DNA of 21,657 bases from Gammaproteobacteria bacterium (GCA_028293725.1 JAQGOE010000226.1:1-21657), one strand, 5' to 3'. Positions 7,890 through 15,708 are shown, numbered from the stretch's first letter. Numbers and translations: made by a program. Notes: generated by a model from the letters alone, not told the origin.

Positions 7890-10337
7890 ATGTCCGCTCT
7901 CTCCGCCGCCCAGCGAATTCGCGTCGATGAGTTGCTGGATATCCTGTTGGACACGCCCGTGGAGGCCCGCGCTGATTATCTGGATCGCCACGGCAGCGAT
8001 GACCCGGCCGTCCTGGAGGAGGTCGAGAGCCTGCTGCGTGCCGCGCAGCAGCTTGGAGGATTCCTCGCGACACCCGCACGCGTTGGCGTAGAGGCTCCGA
8101 TCGAGCCGATCCCGCCACACATGCGTGTCGGAGCCTGGAAGATTACGCGCCATATCGGCCGCGGCGGCATGGGTGTCGTTTACGAGGCCGTGCGCGCCGA
8201 AGGCGACTTCACACAACGGGTCGCAATCAAACTCCTGCGGAGCGAGGCAATTGCCGAGCTCGAGCGTTTTCACGTGGAGCGCCAGATCCTGGCGCGCCTG
8301 GAGCACCCTGGTATTGCACGCCTTTACGATGGAGGCATCGCGCCTGACGGCCGGCCATACATGGCAATGGAGCTCGTTGAGGGCGAGGCGATCACGGAGT
8401 ACTGCACGCGCACTCACGCGACGTTGTCGCAGCGGATGCGTCTCTTCACGCAGGTATGTGAGGCAGTTGCTTATGCGCATCGCAACCTCGTAGTCCATCG
8501 GGATCTCAAGCCAGCCAACATCCTCGTTACCACACAAGGGCAGGTGAAACTGCTGGATTTTGGTGTGGCGAAACTCATCGCCGTCGACGACGGGAATCTG
8601 ACGCGGACGGCGGGCGCTCCATTGACACCGGCGTCCGCGGCTCCCGAGCAATTGCTGGGCGCGCCGATAACGACGGCGACAGACGTCTACACGTTGGGAC
8701 TGCTGCTGTTCGAGCTGTTGACCGGGACCCGGCCCTGGTCGCCGGCGGGCGCTCCGATCGCCCATGCGATGCGAGTCGTGCTCGAAAGGCCCGCGCCTGC
8801 GCCGAGCGTGACGGCTGCGACTCTTCCGAATCCTCCACTCCCACCGCGGCTACTGCGCGGAGATTTCGACGCGATTGTCGCGAAGGCACTCCGTAAAGAG
8901 CCCGCGCACCGTTATGAAACAGTTGATGCATTGAAGCTGGATGTCGAGCGCGCGGTGCACGGCGAGGCTGTTGTCGCCCGGACCGGGGCACGGTTGTACC
9001 AGTTTGGTCGCTTCGTGCGTCGCTATCGATGGGGAGCGCTTGCGGTGATCGCCGTGGTTTTATCCCTCGCCGTCGGTCTCGGCGCCGCGGCATGGCAGGC
9101 GAAACGGGCGCAGGCTGAGCGCGATGCCGCTCGGCGTGACGCGTCCCGGGAAGAGGCCGTTCGCTATCAGCTCACCCGATTGTTTCGCTCGGCAATCGCG
9201 GATCGCGGCTCACAGACCACGACTGCAAAGGCGATGATCGACGCCAGCGCGCAACGGGTGCTGCGCGAATATCGGGACGACCCGCAGCAGGCCGGCGAGA
9301 TCGTCATAACGCTCTCGGAGTTATACGACACCCTCGCGGATGTCGAAGGCTCGGGCGCGCTGCTGGAAGGATTTCTGCGGGAGGCCGATCCGAAGGCGGA
9401 TCCGGCCACCGTGGCCGACGCGCGCCAGAAGTTTGCCAACATCGAGCTCATGCGCGGTAACGTGCCGCACGCCGCCCGACTGTTGACTCAAGCCGAGGCG
9501 TTCTGGGCGAGTGTTCCAACACGCTACGCGGAGGAGCGCGTCGAGGGGTTGGGCCTGCGTGCCAGGGAGCGGCGTGCCGCCGGAGACCTGGATGGTGCTA
9601 TCGCAATCATGCGTGCCGCTATCGAGCAGCGCCTGGCGCTATCCGGTCGCGTGAATCGTGAGACTGCCGTGCTCTACAACTCCTTCGGTATCATCCTGAC
9701 GGCCGCTCATCGTCTCGGTGAGGCGTTGGATGCATACCGCGAGACGCTTTCGATCGACCAGGCCCTGGGTCTGGGCGGTGAGATGGATGCGCAGATCGTG
9801 TTGGCCAACATGGGCGGGCTGCAGGTTCGTACCGGCCACCTGCAGGAGGCCGAGACGATGCTCGCGGAGGCGATTCAACACGAGCGCGAGCTCGCGGGAA
9901 GTTCGGGGGCGTTGGCCTCGGCACTGGGTTACTACGGCAGGCTCATGTCATTGACCGAGCGCCCTGCGCAGGCCCTGGCGACACTGACCGAGGCCACCAG
10001 CGTAGCCGCCCAGTACACCGGACCGGCCAGTCCATTGACGGTGCAGAACCGCTTGTTTTTGGGCGAGGCGCAGCTCATAGCGGAGGACCTCGGCACGGCG
10101 CGCGCTACTTTGACTGAGAACGCTCGAATCGCCTCGGACCAGTACGGCGCGAATCATCCGTTAACCCTCCGGACACGGCTGGCGCTGGCGCGCCTGTCGC
10201 TCGCGGAAGGGCACGCTTCCGACGCCCAAGCGCAATTGGCCGCCATCCTTCCCGGGCTGCGGCAGAATGGTGCCCAGACGGTGGAAGAGTTGGCCCAGGC
10301 CTCGAATCTAATTCATCCCGCCCAGCTCACGAAATAA
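7890..10337 (+). CDS. Transmembrane Ser/Thr protein kinase with C-terminal TPR-like domain
   Basis: The 815-residue protein has an N-terminal helical segment typical of these kinases (LLDTPVEARADYLDRH...LEEVESLLRAA). A complete Hanks-type kinase domain follows (about 84-350). The glycine-rich loop is GRGGMG at 90-95, the ATP lysine is Lys114 (VAIKLL), the catalytic loop is HRDLKPAN (Asp205, Asn210), DFG is at 223-225 and APE at 251-253. A single TM helix lies at about 381-402 and puts the rest outside the cytoplasm. That rest (about 430-815) is helical and rich in TPR-like repeats, plausibly a periplasmic ligand- or protein-sensing part. GAAGGA precedes the ATG by 4 nt. The 3' end overlaps the convergent ECF sigma gene by 30 nt, and the sigma factor is the most likely substrate. 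Confidence 0.93.
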   Translation: MSALSAAQRIRVDELLDILLDTPVEARADYLDRHGSDDPAVLEEVESLLRAAQQLGGFLATPARVGVEAPIEPIPPHMRVGAWKITRHIGRGGMGVVYEAVRAEGDFTQRVAIKLLRSEAIAELERFHVERQILARLEHPGIARLYDGGIAPDGRPYMAMELVEGEAITEYCTRTHATLSQRMRLFTQVCEAVAYAHRNLVVHRDLKPANILVTTQGQVKLLDFGVAKLIAVDDGNLTRTAGAPLTPASAAPEQLLGAPITTATDVYTLGLLLFELLTGTRPWSPAGAPIAHAMRVVLERPAPAPSVTAATLPNPPLPPRLLRGDFDAIVAKALRKEPAHRYETVDALKLDVERAVHGEAVVARTGARLYQFGRFVRRYRWGALAVIAVVLSLAVGLGAAAWQAKRAQAERDAARRDASREEAVRYQLTRLFRSAIADRGSQTTTAKAMIDASAQRVLREYRDDPQQAGEIVITLSELYDTLADVEGSGALLEGFLREADPKADPATVADARQKFANIELMRGNVPHAARLLTQAEAFWASVPTRYAEERVEGLGLRARERRAAGDLDGAIAIMRAAIEQRLALSGRVNRETAVLYNSFGIILTAAHRLGEALDAYRETLSIDQALGLGGEMDAQIVLANMGGLQVRTGHLQEAETMLAEAIQHERELAGSSGALASALGYYGRLMSLTERPAQALATLTEATSVAAQYTGPASPLTVQNRLFLGEAQLIAEDLGTARATLTENARIASDQYGANHPLTLRTRLALARLSLAEGHASDAQAQLAAILPGLRQNGAQTVEELAQASNLIHPAQLTK

Positions 10338-10877
10338 CCAGGCGCGGGCCTTGAGCCAGTCGCGCTGCACGGTGCGCAGGGACATGCCGAGGGCGCGGGC
10401 GGTGTCCTCCTCGCCATAGCCACCAAAAAACCGGCATTCGACCACATCCGCCAGCCTCGGCATCTCCGCTGCCAGCCGCTGCAGCGCTTCGTGCAGCAGC
10501 ATCAGACCTTCGTCTGTATCCACCCCGAGGGATTCCGCGTTCGAGAGGGTGAGATGGGGCTCACCTCCACCGCGTTTGTCGGTAATCCGCGCGGCGGCGT
10601 GATTGATGAGTGCGTGCCGCATTGCCAGGGCGGCAGCCCGCAGGAAGTGGGTTTCGTCGGTGAATCCGCCCGATTGGCGCAGCCGTAAATAAGCCTCGTG
10701 GACCAGCGCCGTGGTCTGGAGGGTGTAGTTGCCTCCAAGGCGGGCACGGGCCCGCTGAGCAATGTGCTTCAGCTGCTCATAGAAAGTCGGGAGCAGCTCC
10801 GCCGCAATACGGCGTACTTCCTCGGGAGCCGAGCTGTCCGCAAACGGCTCGTCGGAATGTCCATCTGAGGGGCTCAT
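10308..10877 (-). CDS. ECF sigma factor, TIGR02999-like, kinase-associated
   Basis: The 189-residue sigma factor has region 2 at about 22-95 and region 4 at about 125-185. Region 4 carries the helix-turn-helix EEDTARALGMSLRTVQRDWLKARAWLFREL. In region 2.2, where most ECF factors have an acidic DAED before LVQE, this protein reads LQTTALVHEAYLRL. Thr52, Thr55 and Thr56 therefore sit in the core-RNAP contact surface. The same substitution marks ECF factors switched on by threonine phosphorylation by a partner kinase (EcfP/PknT of Vibrio parahaemolyticus). The neighbour is such a kinase, encoded tail-to-tail with 30 nt of overlap. No anti-sigma gene is visible. The ATG at 10877 has no evident Shine-Dalgarno sequence (CTCCC precedes it), so translation may be weak or leaderless. 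Confidence 0.92.
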   Translation of the reverse strand: MSPSDGHSDEPFADSSAPEEVRRIAAELLPTFYEQLKHIAQRARARLGGNYTLQTTALVHEAYLRLRQSGGFTDETHFLRAAALAMRHALINHAAARITDKRGGGEPHLTLSNAESLGVDTDEGLMLLHEALQRLAAEMPRLADVVECRFFGGYGEEDTARALGMSLRTVQRDWLKARAWLFRELGGMN

Positions 10878-10975
10878 GGGAGATGTTTAGCGGCGTCAGC
10901 GTGGCGGGAAACGGCTTCCTTTCCGGTTATAGAGGATACAGCCACCGCATCGGCGGCCGCACGGAACCGCATCGC

Positions 10976-11617
10976 ATGTCCTCGAGCCACGATACCTCGG
11001 CCGGAATCAGTTCAACCACACCCTCATCGCGCATGGCGCCGGGGTTCCTCGTTCGGGTGAAAGGCATGCTATTCGCTCCAGCAACCGAGTGGCTCCGCGT
11101 CGCCAGGGAGAGCGTCACGCGGCGGCGGCTCTTCTTCGGCTATGTCATACCGCTTGCCGGGTTGGCGGCGTTGATTGAGCTCGCCCGCTTTTCGATGTTC
11201 TTGCGAGCGCCGCTCGCGAGTCTCGCGGCGGTCGTGGCCCTCACTCTCGGTTTCGAGGTGATGTGTGTCTACGTGGTGGCCCTGATCATCAACGCGGTGG
11301 CCCTGTATTTTCGCGGCGTACCCAGCCCCGGCCAGGCGTTGAAAGTCGCGACCTACGCTTCCACGCCGCTGTGGCTCTCGGCCGTCTTCATTCCGTTCCC
11401 CACAGTGTCGGTGCCCCTGCAGTTTCTGGCAGGCATCTATCACACCTATCTGATGTATCTGGGTTTGAAGGGTCTGATGAAGTCGCCCCGCGACCGTGCG
11501 TTGGGCTACGCCACGACCGTGGTGTTGTGCTCCATCATTCTCGGCATTGTTTTTGTGCAGGGTAGCGCCAGCCTGGGCGAAGCCTTGCATCTCGGGCACT
11601 TTCGCGCCTTCGGCTGA
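10976..11617 (+). CDS. Yip1-family integral membrane protein
   Basis: The 213-residue protein has a short Ser/Thr-rich N-terminus, then VKGMLFAPATEWLRVARES. This is the typical lead-in of bacterial YIP1-domain proteins, where membrane-proximal residues before TM1 read 'P..ew..i..e'. Five hydrophobic segments follow (about 55-200). The start is uncertain. The frame is open back to 10883, but the ATG at 10976 has a weak GGAA upstream and gives a more typical length. An ATG at 11033 (MAPGFLVRVKG) is also possible. The bacterial family has no settled function. The gene is divergent from the ECF sigma gene, so it is a candidate target of that sigma factor. Confidence 0.8.
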   Translation: MSSSHDTSAGISSTTPSSRMAPGFLVRVKGMLFAPATEWLRVARESVTRRRLFFGYVIPLAGLAALIELARFSMFLRAPLASLAAVVALTLGFEVMCVYVVALIINAVALYFRGVPSPGQALKVATYASTPLWLSAVFIPFPTVSVPLQFLAGIYHTYLMYLGLKGLMKSPRDRALGYATTVVLCSIILGIVFVQGSASLGEALHLGHFRAFG

Positions 11618-11650
11618 AGCTCCGTGCCGCACTGCGTTGCGGCGAAGTTT

Positions 11651-11669
11651 GATATTGCAATGCAACATC
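11651..11669. promoter_or_regulatory. Operator-like near-perfect inverted repeat
   Basis: The 19-nt site GATATTGCAATGCAACATC has 9-base arms around a central A, with 8 of 9 arm positions complementary. It lies 95 nt before the ATG at 11764, in the 146-nt gap after the Yip1 gene. An AT-rich stretch with the 10-nt palindrome TTAATATTAA (11726-11735) lies closer to the gene and could hold the -10 region. A dimeric helix-turn-helix regulator site is inferred. No regulator gene is adjacent on the upstream side. Confidence 0.4.
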
Positions 11670-11763
11670 GCACGGCGGCATTGCGTCATCCGCAGGAACG
11701 CGCCACACTGACCTGACATATCTCCTTAATATTAAAACCGGAGACTCGACAGCCGGGGGTCGA

Positions 11764-12552
11764 ATGCTCATCCAGGGGTACAAACACTCGCGCCTCATGG
11801 AAGAGTCAGAAGCCTGTCTGGCAGCCGCAGCTCGAGCTGGGCCGCCGGAGGATATGATTTTTGCGAGCCGCATACTCGACCATCCTACGTCGTACCGCAC
11901 GTGGGAATCCGAGCATGACCGGCTGCTGCGGAACGTGTCCGTACACCAGCGCCTCTCGCCCCAGATGAGCGCATTGCGCTCCGCGGCCTTTGGTTTGATT
12001 CATCGCACGGCACTGTTTGAATACATCCGCGACCGTGCCGTGACCGGACAGAAACGGCGCCGGCTGTTAGCGCTGTTCTACGGGACCCGGGACTATTCCA
12101 ACTCCGTCATTGCCGAGCACGCCAGTTTCATACGCAGCCACTCGAGTCATATCTGCCTCGATCATCTGGCGGCGCAGTTGATGCGGGACGCGGCTTTTGA
12201 TGAGCCGATGCAACTCTACGCGGAGTGGTATTCCGATTACTTCCGCGTCTTCTGCGACGTCGGACTCGCGGAGACAGAGGAGGAAAAGCTGGAACTCGCT
12301 CCCGTGGAGGCGCTGAAGCCGCTGCTCAAATACCGGCTCGCACAGGCGCGCGATTCCATACTCGCGCTGCCGCAGGTGCCATCGACGGTCTGGCGCGAGG
12401 TGGAGATCCGCAGAGCCACGGGTGAAACGCAGAAGCTGCGCCGCCTGTCCGTCGAGCAGAGCCTCGACAGCCGCAGCCTGGAAGACACCGGTAAGTGGCG
12501 CGCCCCGGGGCGCCGGCGCCGGCCCCGGGATAGACCCCGGGTTGGAAGATAA
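11764..12552 (+). CDS. Hypothetical protein, predicted mostly alpha-helical, family not recognised
   Basis: This is a 262-residue frame with normal codon character and a GGGGG run 4-5 nt before the ATG. I do not recognise the family. It looks soluble: no signal peptide or membrane helix is visible. Composition is helical, with charged heptad-like stretches (VTGQKRRRLLALFYG, ETEEEKLELAPVEALKPLLKYRLAQ). Histidines cluster in the middle (EHASFIRSHSSHICLDH, about residues 119-135). The last ~20 residues are Arg/Pro/Gly-rich and are encoded by nested GC-rich palindromes at 12500-12541, so the natural domain probably ends near residue 242. The gene stands alone, 146 nt after the Yip1 gene and convergent with the 130-residue protein gene. 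It is preceded by an operator-like inverted repeat. Hydrolase, regulator or toxin roles cannot be told apart. Confidence 0.65.
   Translation: MLIQGYKHSRLMEESEACLAAAARAGPPEDMIFASRILDHPTSYRTWESEHDRLLRNVSVHQRLSPQMSALRSAAFGLIHRTALFEYIRDRAVTGQKRRRLLALFYGTRDYSNSVIAEHASFIRSHSSHICLDHLAAQLMRDAAFDEPMQLYAEWYSDYFRVFCDVGLAETEEEKLELAPVEALKPLLKYRLAQARDSILALPQVPSTVWREVEIRRATGETQKLRRLSVEQSLDSRSLEDTGKWRAPGRRRRPRDRPRVGR
12500..12541. repeat. Cluster of overlapping GC-only palindromes inside the 3' end of the hypothetical gene
   Basis: Three perfect palindromes run together: GCGCCCCGGGGCGC (12500-12513), GGCGCCGGCGCC (12509-12520) and GCCGGCGCCGGC (12512-12523). Two copies of CCCCGGG follow (12523-12529 and 12535-12541). 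They encode the basic tail of the upstream protein. They could act as strong transcript structure at the gene end. Confidence 0.6.
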
Positions 12553-12562
12553 CCGGCGCGCG

Positions 12563-12578
12563 GCGCCTCGTCAGGCGC
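12563..12578. terminator. Possible bidirectional terminator hairpin between convergent genes
   Basis: The stem GCGCCT/AGGCGC closes a CGTC tetraloop. It sits inside the 31-nt gap between the stop of the hypothetical gene (12552) and the stop of the minus-strand 130-residue gene (12584). There is no U-tract on either strand, so it would not be a classical intrinsic terminator. Position is the main argument. Confidence 0.35.
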
Positions 12579-12583
12579 GCAGC

Positions 12584-12976
12584 TCACTTGTCGATGATGA
12601 CGATCGGGTCGAGCCGCAGGTTACCCACTGTCACGTAGTACTTGAAGGGGGTGGCCGGTGTTGACTTGCCCCCCAGCACCGCCTCGAACAGCCGGACGGG
12701 CTCGCCGGGGAACTCTTTCGGCCGGGAAAACGGCCAGCTCGGCAGCGCCGCGACGTCGGTTTCGATGCAGGCGTCGTCTTTGCTGGCCTGCACGGTGGGC
12801 TCCGAGCCAAGTTGGAAGAATTCCAGGGAGAAAGGCGGCCCCTCCGGGGCCGAGCGCCAGATAATCCGGTCACCGGGCGCGCCCACGACGTTGCCGCCGT
12901 TTGCGCCGACGACCAGCGTGTTGTTTTGTATCGAAATTTCGACCTCGAAAGTCTGCGCGTCCAGCTTGTTATCCAT
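12584..12976 (-). CDS. Hypothetical beta-rich cytoplasmic protein, second gene of the CadC-like regulator unit
   Basis: The 130-residue product starts at an ATG (12976) with AGAGGA 7 nt upstream, a strong ribosome-binding site. The frame extends to 13294, but the added 106 residues are a shadow of the regulator gene. The sequence looks like a beta-sandwich of alternating hydrophobic strands (EVEISIQNNTLVV, GAPGDRIIWRSA, FSLEFFQLG, TPFKYYVTVGNLRLDPIVIIDK). The order GDRIIWR...FSLEF...KYYVTV is reminiscent of cupredoxin-like folds, but the Cys-His-Met copper ligands are absent. There is no signal peptide. It lies 46 nt downstream of the winged-helix/TPR regulator on the same strand, so cotranscription is likely. 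It may be a ligand or partner of that regulator; this is inference from position. Confidence 0.8.
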   Translation of the reverse strand: MDNKLDAQTFEVEISIQNNTLVVGANGGNVVGAPGDRIIWRSAPEGPPFSLEFFQLGSEPTVQASKDDACIETDVAALPSWPFSRPKEFPGEPVRLFEAVLGGKSTPATPFKYYVTVGNLRLDPIVIIDK

Positions 12977-13022
12977 CGGACTGTCCTCTTGCTGTTGTGA
13001 ACGCTGGCACCGGCGCGCGCTG

Positions 13023-15224
13023 TTAAGGCGTGTGCGCGGCCGCCAGCAGGTGTTGGAATCGCTCGTCCTGCAGAAGGTTGGCAAATTCGGGTGTGGCGCG
13101 CACCATCTGGATCGGGTAGCCGAGGCCGATGGCCCGATGCAAGGACTCGAGCGCGCCGTTGATGTTGTGTTCTTCGAGTGCGATGAGCGCGGCGTACCAC
13201 TGGACGAACACTTCGTCCGCTCCGAGCGCGAGCGCGCGCGTCCTGCAAGGTACGCTGCGACCCACCTCGCCGAGGCGGGTGTAGTAGAACGCAAGTTGCA
13301 TCCAGGTGTTCGAGTCTTTCGGGTTCACGGCCACGCGGCGCTCCGCCAGTTCCGCCGCCTGCCGATAGTGCTCTTTGGCTTCGGCACGCCGCGCCTCGAT
13401 CTGGTAGAGCGCATCGGCCAGGTTACCCCAGACACGATGGTCTTCCGGCGCCAGCTCCGCCCCCTTGCGAAACATCCGGGCCGCATCCGTGAATCGGCCG
13501 AGATAGTAGTACACGGTTCCCGAGTTGGAGTACGCGCTGCGGCTCGGTGAGAGTTTCAGAGATTGGTCGAGAACGGCGGCGGCCGCCTGAAACTCGCCGT
13601 TCATCAGCAAGGCGCCGCCCAGGTTGTTGTAGGCAGTCGGATTCGCCGGGCTGAGCTCGGTGACACGCCGAAAGTGGGGGACCGCATCGGCTGCCCGGCC
13701 GTGTTGGATCAGGAAGTTGCCAAGTCTCGTGTGCGCGGCGCCGTACGTCGGCTCGGCTTCGACGGCGCGGCGGAAAGCGATTTCGGCATCGGCGGTATGT
13801 TGCCCCTCTTCGTAGGCTTCCGCGAGTCCGATGTGGGCGTCGGCGTCGGTGGGGTCTTTGCGGATGACGGCGTGAAGAATCTCGGTCGCCTGTTCGGGCC
13901 GCCCCGTAACCAGGTAGAGATGCGCGAGTCCCATCTCCACTTCGCGCAAGGTGCTGTCGAGCTTGAGGGCCTGTTTACAGGCGTCCTCTGCTTTCGTCGC
14001 CAGGGCGGCGTCGCGCGAGGCCTCGTATCCGAGGGTAAAGCGCTCGCACAGACCCGCGAACGCGGGAGCGAAGTTCGGGTCGATGGCGAGCGCTTCGTGG
14101 AACATCTGTTCCGCGGTGTCGAGTTGTCCGGGGCTCGCCGGTTGGCCGAGTTTGGCGATCCCCGAGAGATAGAGATTGAATGCTGCGATCTGTGTCGTGG
14201 GAGGCTGGCCGATGCGCTGCGCGATGTCGCTCGAGAGGACCACTTGCAACGTGTTGATGATGGAGCGGGACAGGTCATCCTGGATCACCAGCAGATCGGC
14301 CAGGTTGCGGTCGTAACTCTGGGACCACACGTGGTAACCGGACGCGGCATCGATGAGATCCGTTGTCACTCGAATATGATCGCCTTCACGCCGCACGCTT
14401 CCCTCGAGCACGTGACTCACTCCCAGTGCTCGCGCTATCGCGCGCACATCTGCGTGACTTCCCTTGTAGGCGGATGCCGAAGTTTGCGAGGCAACGCGGA
14501 GACCGGGAATCCGTGCCAGGCGGCTCGACAGCTCCTGCGCGAGGCCGTCACCGATGTAGTCATTGCCGGACCCCGGACTGAGGTCGACGAGAGGCAGGAC
14601 CGCGATCGTTTTAGGCTGTTGAACTAACACGGATCGGCTGCTCTGTGTGTTGGCGGGCTTTTCATGCGTCCTGCCGAAGTACCGTGTCAGTATGGAAGCG
14701 CTGACCGCGAGCAGGATCACGATGAGTCCGGTGCCGACGGCCGCGAGCAGCCTGCCCCCGGCGAAGCGGGGGCGCTCGATCAGGGTCGGTAAAGTGATGA
14801 CCGATTCGGCCGGTGTCGCTTCCGTTGCGGTCACCGTCGCCGGGACTGCCACTTCCTCCGAGGCGCCCGGCACTTCGACGGGACTCACGCTGGCGACCAT
14901 CCGGTACCCGCGCCCACGCACTCCGGCGATGTAGCGAGGGGATTGCGAATCGTCGTCGATCGCATCGCGAACCAGCTTGACCCGTTGACTCACGGTTTCC
15001 GGGGTCACGACCAGACCGGGCCAAACCCGCTCCATCAGCTGATCGAAAGACAGAACGTTGGGCGCTGCACGGGTGAGTGCCAGCAGCAGCTCGAAGGACA
15101 GCTGCGACAGGGGGAGCTCCGCTGTCTGGCGGGAGACCCGCTGTCGGCCGATATCGATCAATAGGTCGCCGACCCGATAGCCTCTCGGCTCGGGAGTCAG
15201 GGAAACTGAGGTGCTCGGCTGCAT
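13023..15224 (-). CDS. CadC-like transmembrane regulator: OmpR-type winged helix, TM helix, TolB-like domain, TPRs
   Basis: The 733-residue one-component regulator begins with an OmpR/PhoB-type winged-helix DNA-binding domain (about 15-111). It carries LSQLSFELLLAL, VWPGLVVTPETVSQRVKLVRDAI and the wing RYIAGVRGRGYRMV. A single TM helix lies at about 158-179. The periplasmic part starts with a TolB/FlgO-like domain (about 203-325: IAVLPLVDLSPGSGNDYIGDGLAQEL, then VSHVLEGSVRREGDHIRVTTDLIDA). It continues as a long TPR superhelix (about 340-720). Membrane-bound regulators of this design sense envelope signals and act directly on DNA without a phosphorelay. The target is unknown. Its own operon and the phased direct repeats before the UrcA gene are the obvious local candidates. 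The ATG at 15224 follows a purine-rich GGAGGGAGAG, somewhat far upstream. Confidence 0.9.
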   Translation of the reverse strand: MQPSTSVSLTPEPRGYRVGDLLIDIGRQRVSRQTAELPLSQLSFELLLALTRAAPNVLSFDQLMERVWPGLVVTPETVSQRVKLVRDAIDDDSQSPRYIAGVRGRGYRMVASVSPVEVPGASEEVAVPATVTATEATPAESVITLPTLIERPRFAGGRLLAAVGTGLIVILLAVSASILTRYFGRTHEKPANTQSSRSVLVQQPKTIAVLPLVDLSPGSGNDYIGDGLAQELSSRLARIPGLRVASQTSASAYKGSHADVRAIARALGVSHVLEGSVRREGDHIRVTTDLIDAASGYHVWSQSYDRNLADLLVIQDDLSRSIINTLQVVLSSDIAQRIGQPPTTQIAAFNLYLSGIAKLGQPASPGQLDTAEQMFHEALAIDPNFAPAFAGLCERFTLGYEASRDAALATKAEDACKQALKLDSTLREVEMGLAHLYLVTGRPEQATEILHAVIRKDPTDADAHIGLAEAYEEGQHTADAEIAFRRAVEAEPTYGAAHTRLGNFLIQHGRAADAVPHFRRVTELSPANPTAYNNLGGALLMNGEFQAAAAVLDQSLKLSPSRSAYSNSGTVYYYLGRFTDAARMFRKGAELAPEDHRVWGNLADALYQIEARRAEAKEHYRQAAELAERRVAVNPKDSNTWMQLAFYYTRLGEVGRSVPCRTRALALGADEVFVQWYAALIALEEHNINGALESLHRAIGLGYPIQMVRATPEFANLLQDERFQHLLAAAHTP

Positions 15225-15333
15225 GCCCGGCTTCTCTCCCTCCGAGCCAGATACGGTCTATAGCTTTGACTCCCATCTTACGCCCCCGTCATTACGTTCG
15301 CGCCATTCCTGTTGTCTATGGGTCCGTGCCCTT

Positions 15334-15708
15334 TTACAGCGCGACGCGCAGCCGTGGACTTTGCAGGGCGGCCAGTTTGGGGGGCGCCGTTCTGCTGTCA
15401 TGGACGGCGGTGAGCATTGGGTTGTTCACTCTGGCGACAGCCGCGGCGACGGCCAGTCGATAACACGTTTTCCACTGACCCATACGCGACTGGTCGGTGT
15501 TCGGTCCGCAGACGAGGCGAGCCGCTCGCTCGATACGACCGTAGAGGAGGGTGACGCCGGCGAGAGTGGTCAGGTTCAGATCTTCGTAGTTGACGTTTTC
15601 GGTCTGGACCTCTTCGGTGTCTTCCGGATTGGCGCCGGCGGCGGCAGAGGCGAGTGCGAGCAGTGCTACCCAGGCGGTCGACTGCTTCAGACGGATCGAG
15701 GTGCTCAT
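15334..15708 (-). CDS. UrcA family secreted protein
   Basis: The 124-residue product has a signal peptide (about 1-26, LALASAAAGA-NP). The UrcA-family core follows: VNYEDLNLTTLAGVTLLYGRIERAARLVCG, then CYRLAVAAAVARVNNPMLTAV. Cys67 and Cys82 are the conserved pair, probably a disulfide. The ATG at 15708 has GGAG 7 nt upstream; the 13-codon extension to 15747 is not needed. The family is named after a Caulobacter gene induced by uranyl, and its molecular function is unknown. The last ~25 residues (after LTAV) are not part of the usual core. The gene lies 83 nt downstream of the DHA2 transporter stop on the same strand. It has its own likely control region with direct repeats at 15772-15801. Confidence 0.85.
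   Translation of the reverse strand: MSTSIRLKQSTAWVALLALASAAAGANPEDTEEVQTENVNYEDLNLTTLAGVTLLYGRIERAARLVCGPNTDQSRMGQWKTCYRLAVAAAVARVNNPMLTAVHDSRTAPPKLAALQSPRLRVAL

Noticed and set aside
12977..13294. N-terminal extension of the 130-residue protein gene
   Set aside because: The extra 106 codons overlap the regulator's coding sequence, and a strong AGAGGA site marks the internal ATG at 12976 as the start.
13563..14627. Plus-strand frame of 354 codons opposite the CadC-like regulator
   Set aside because: The opposite strand encodes a recognisable TolB-like/TPR protein; this frame has no motif and is a GC shadow.
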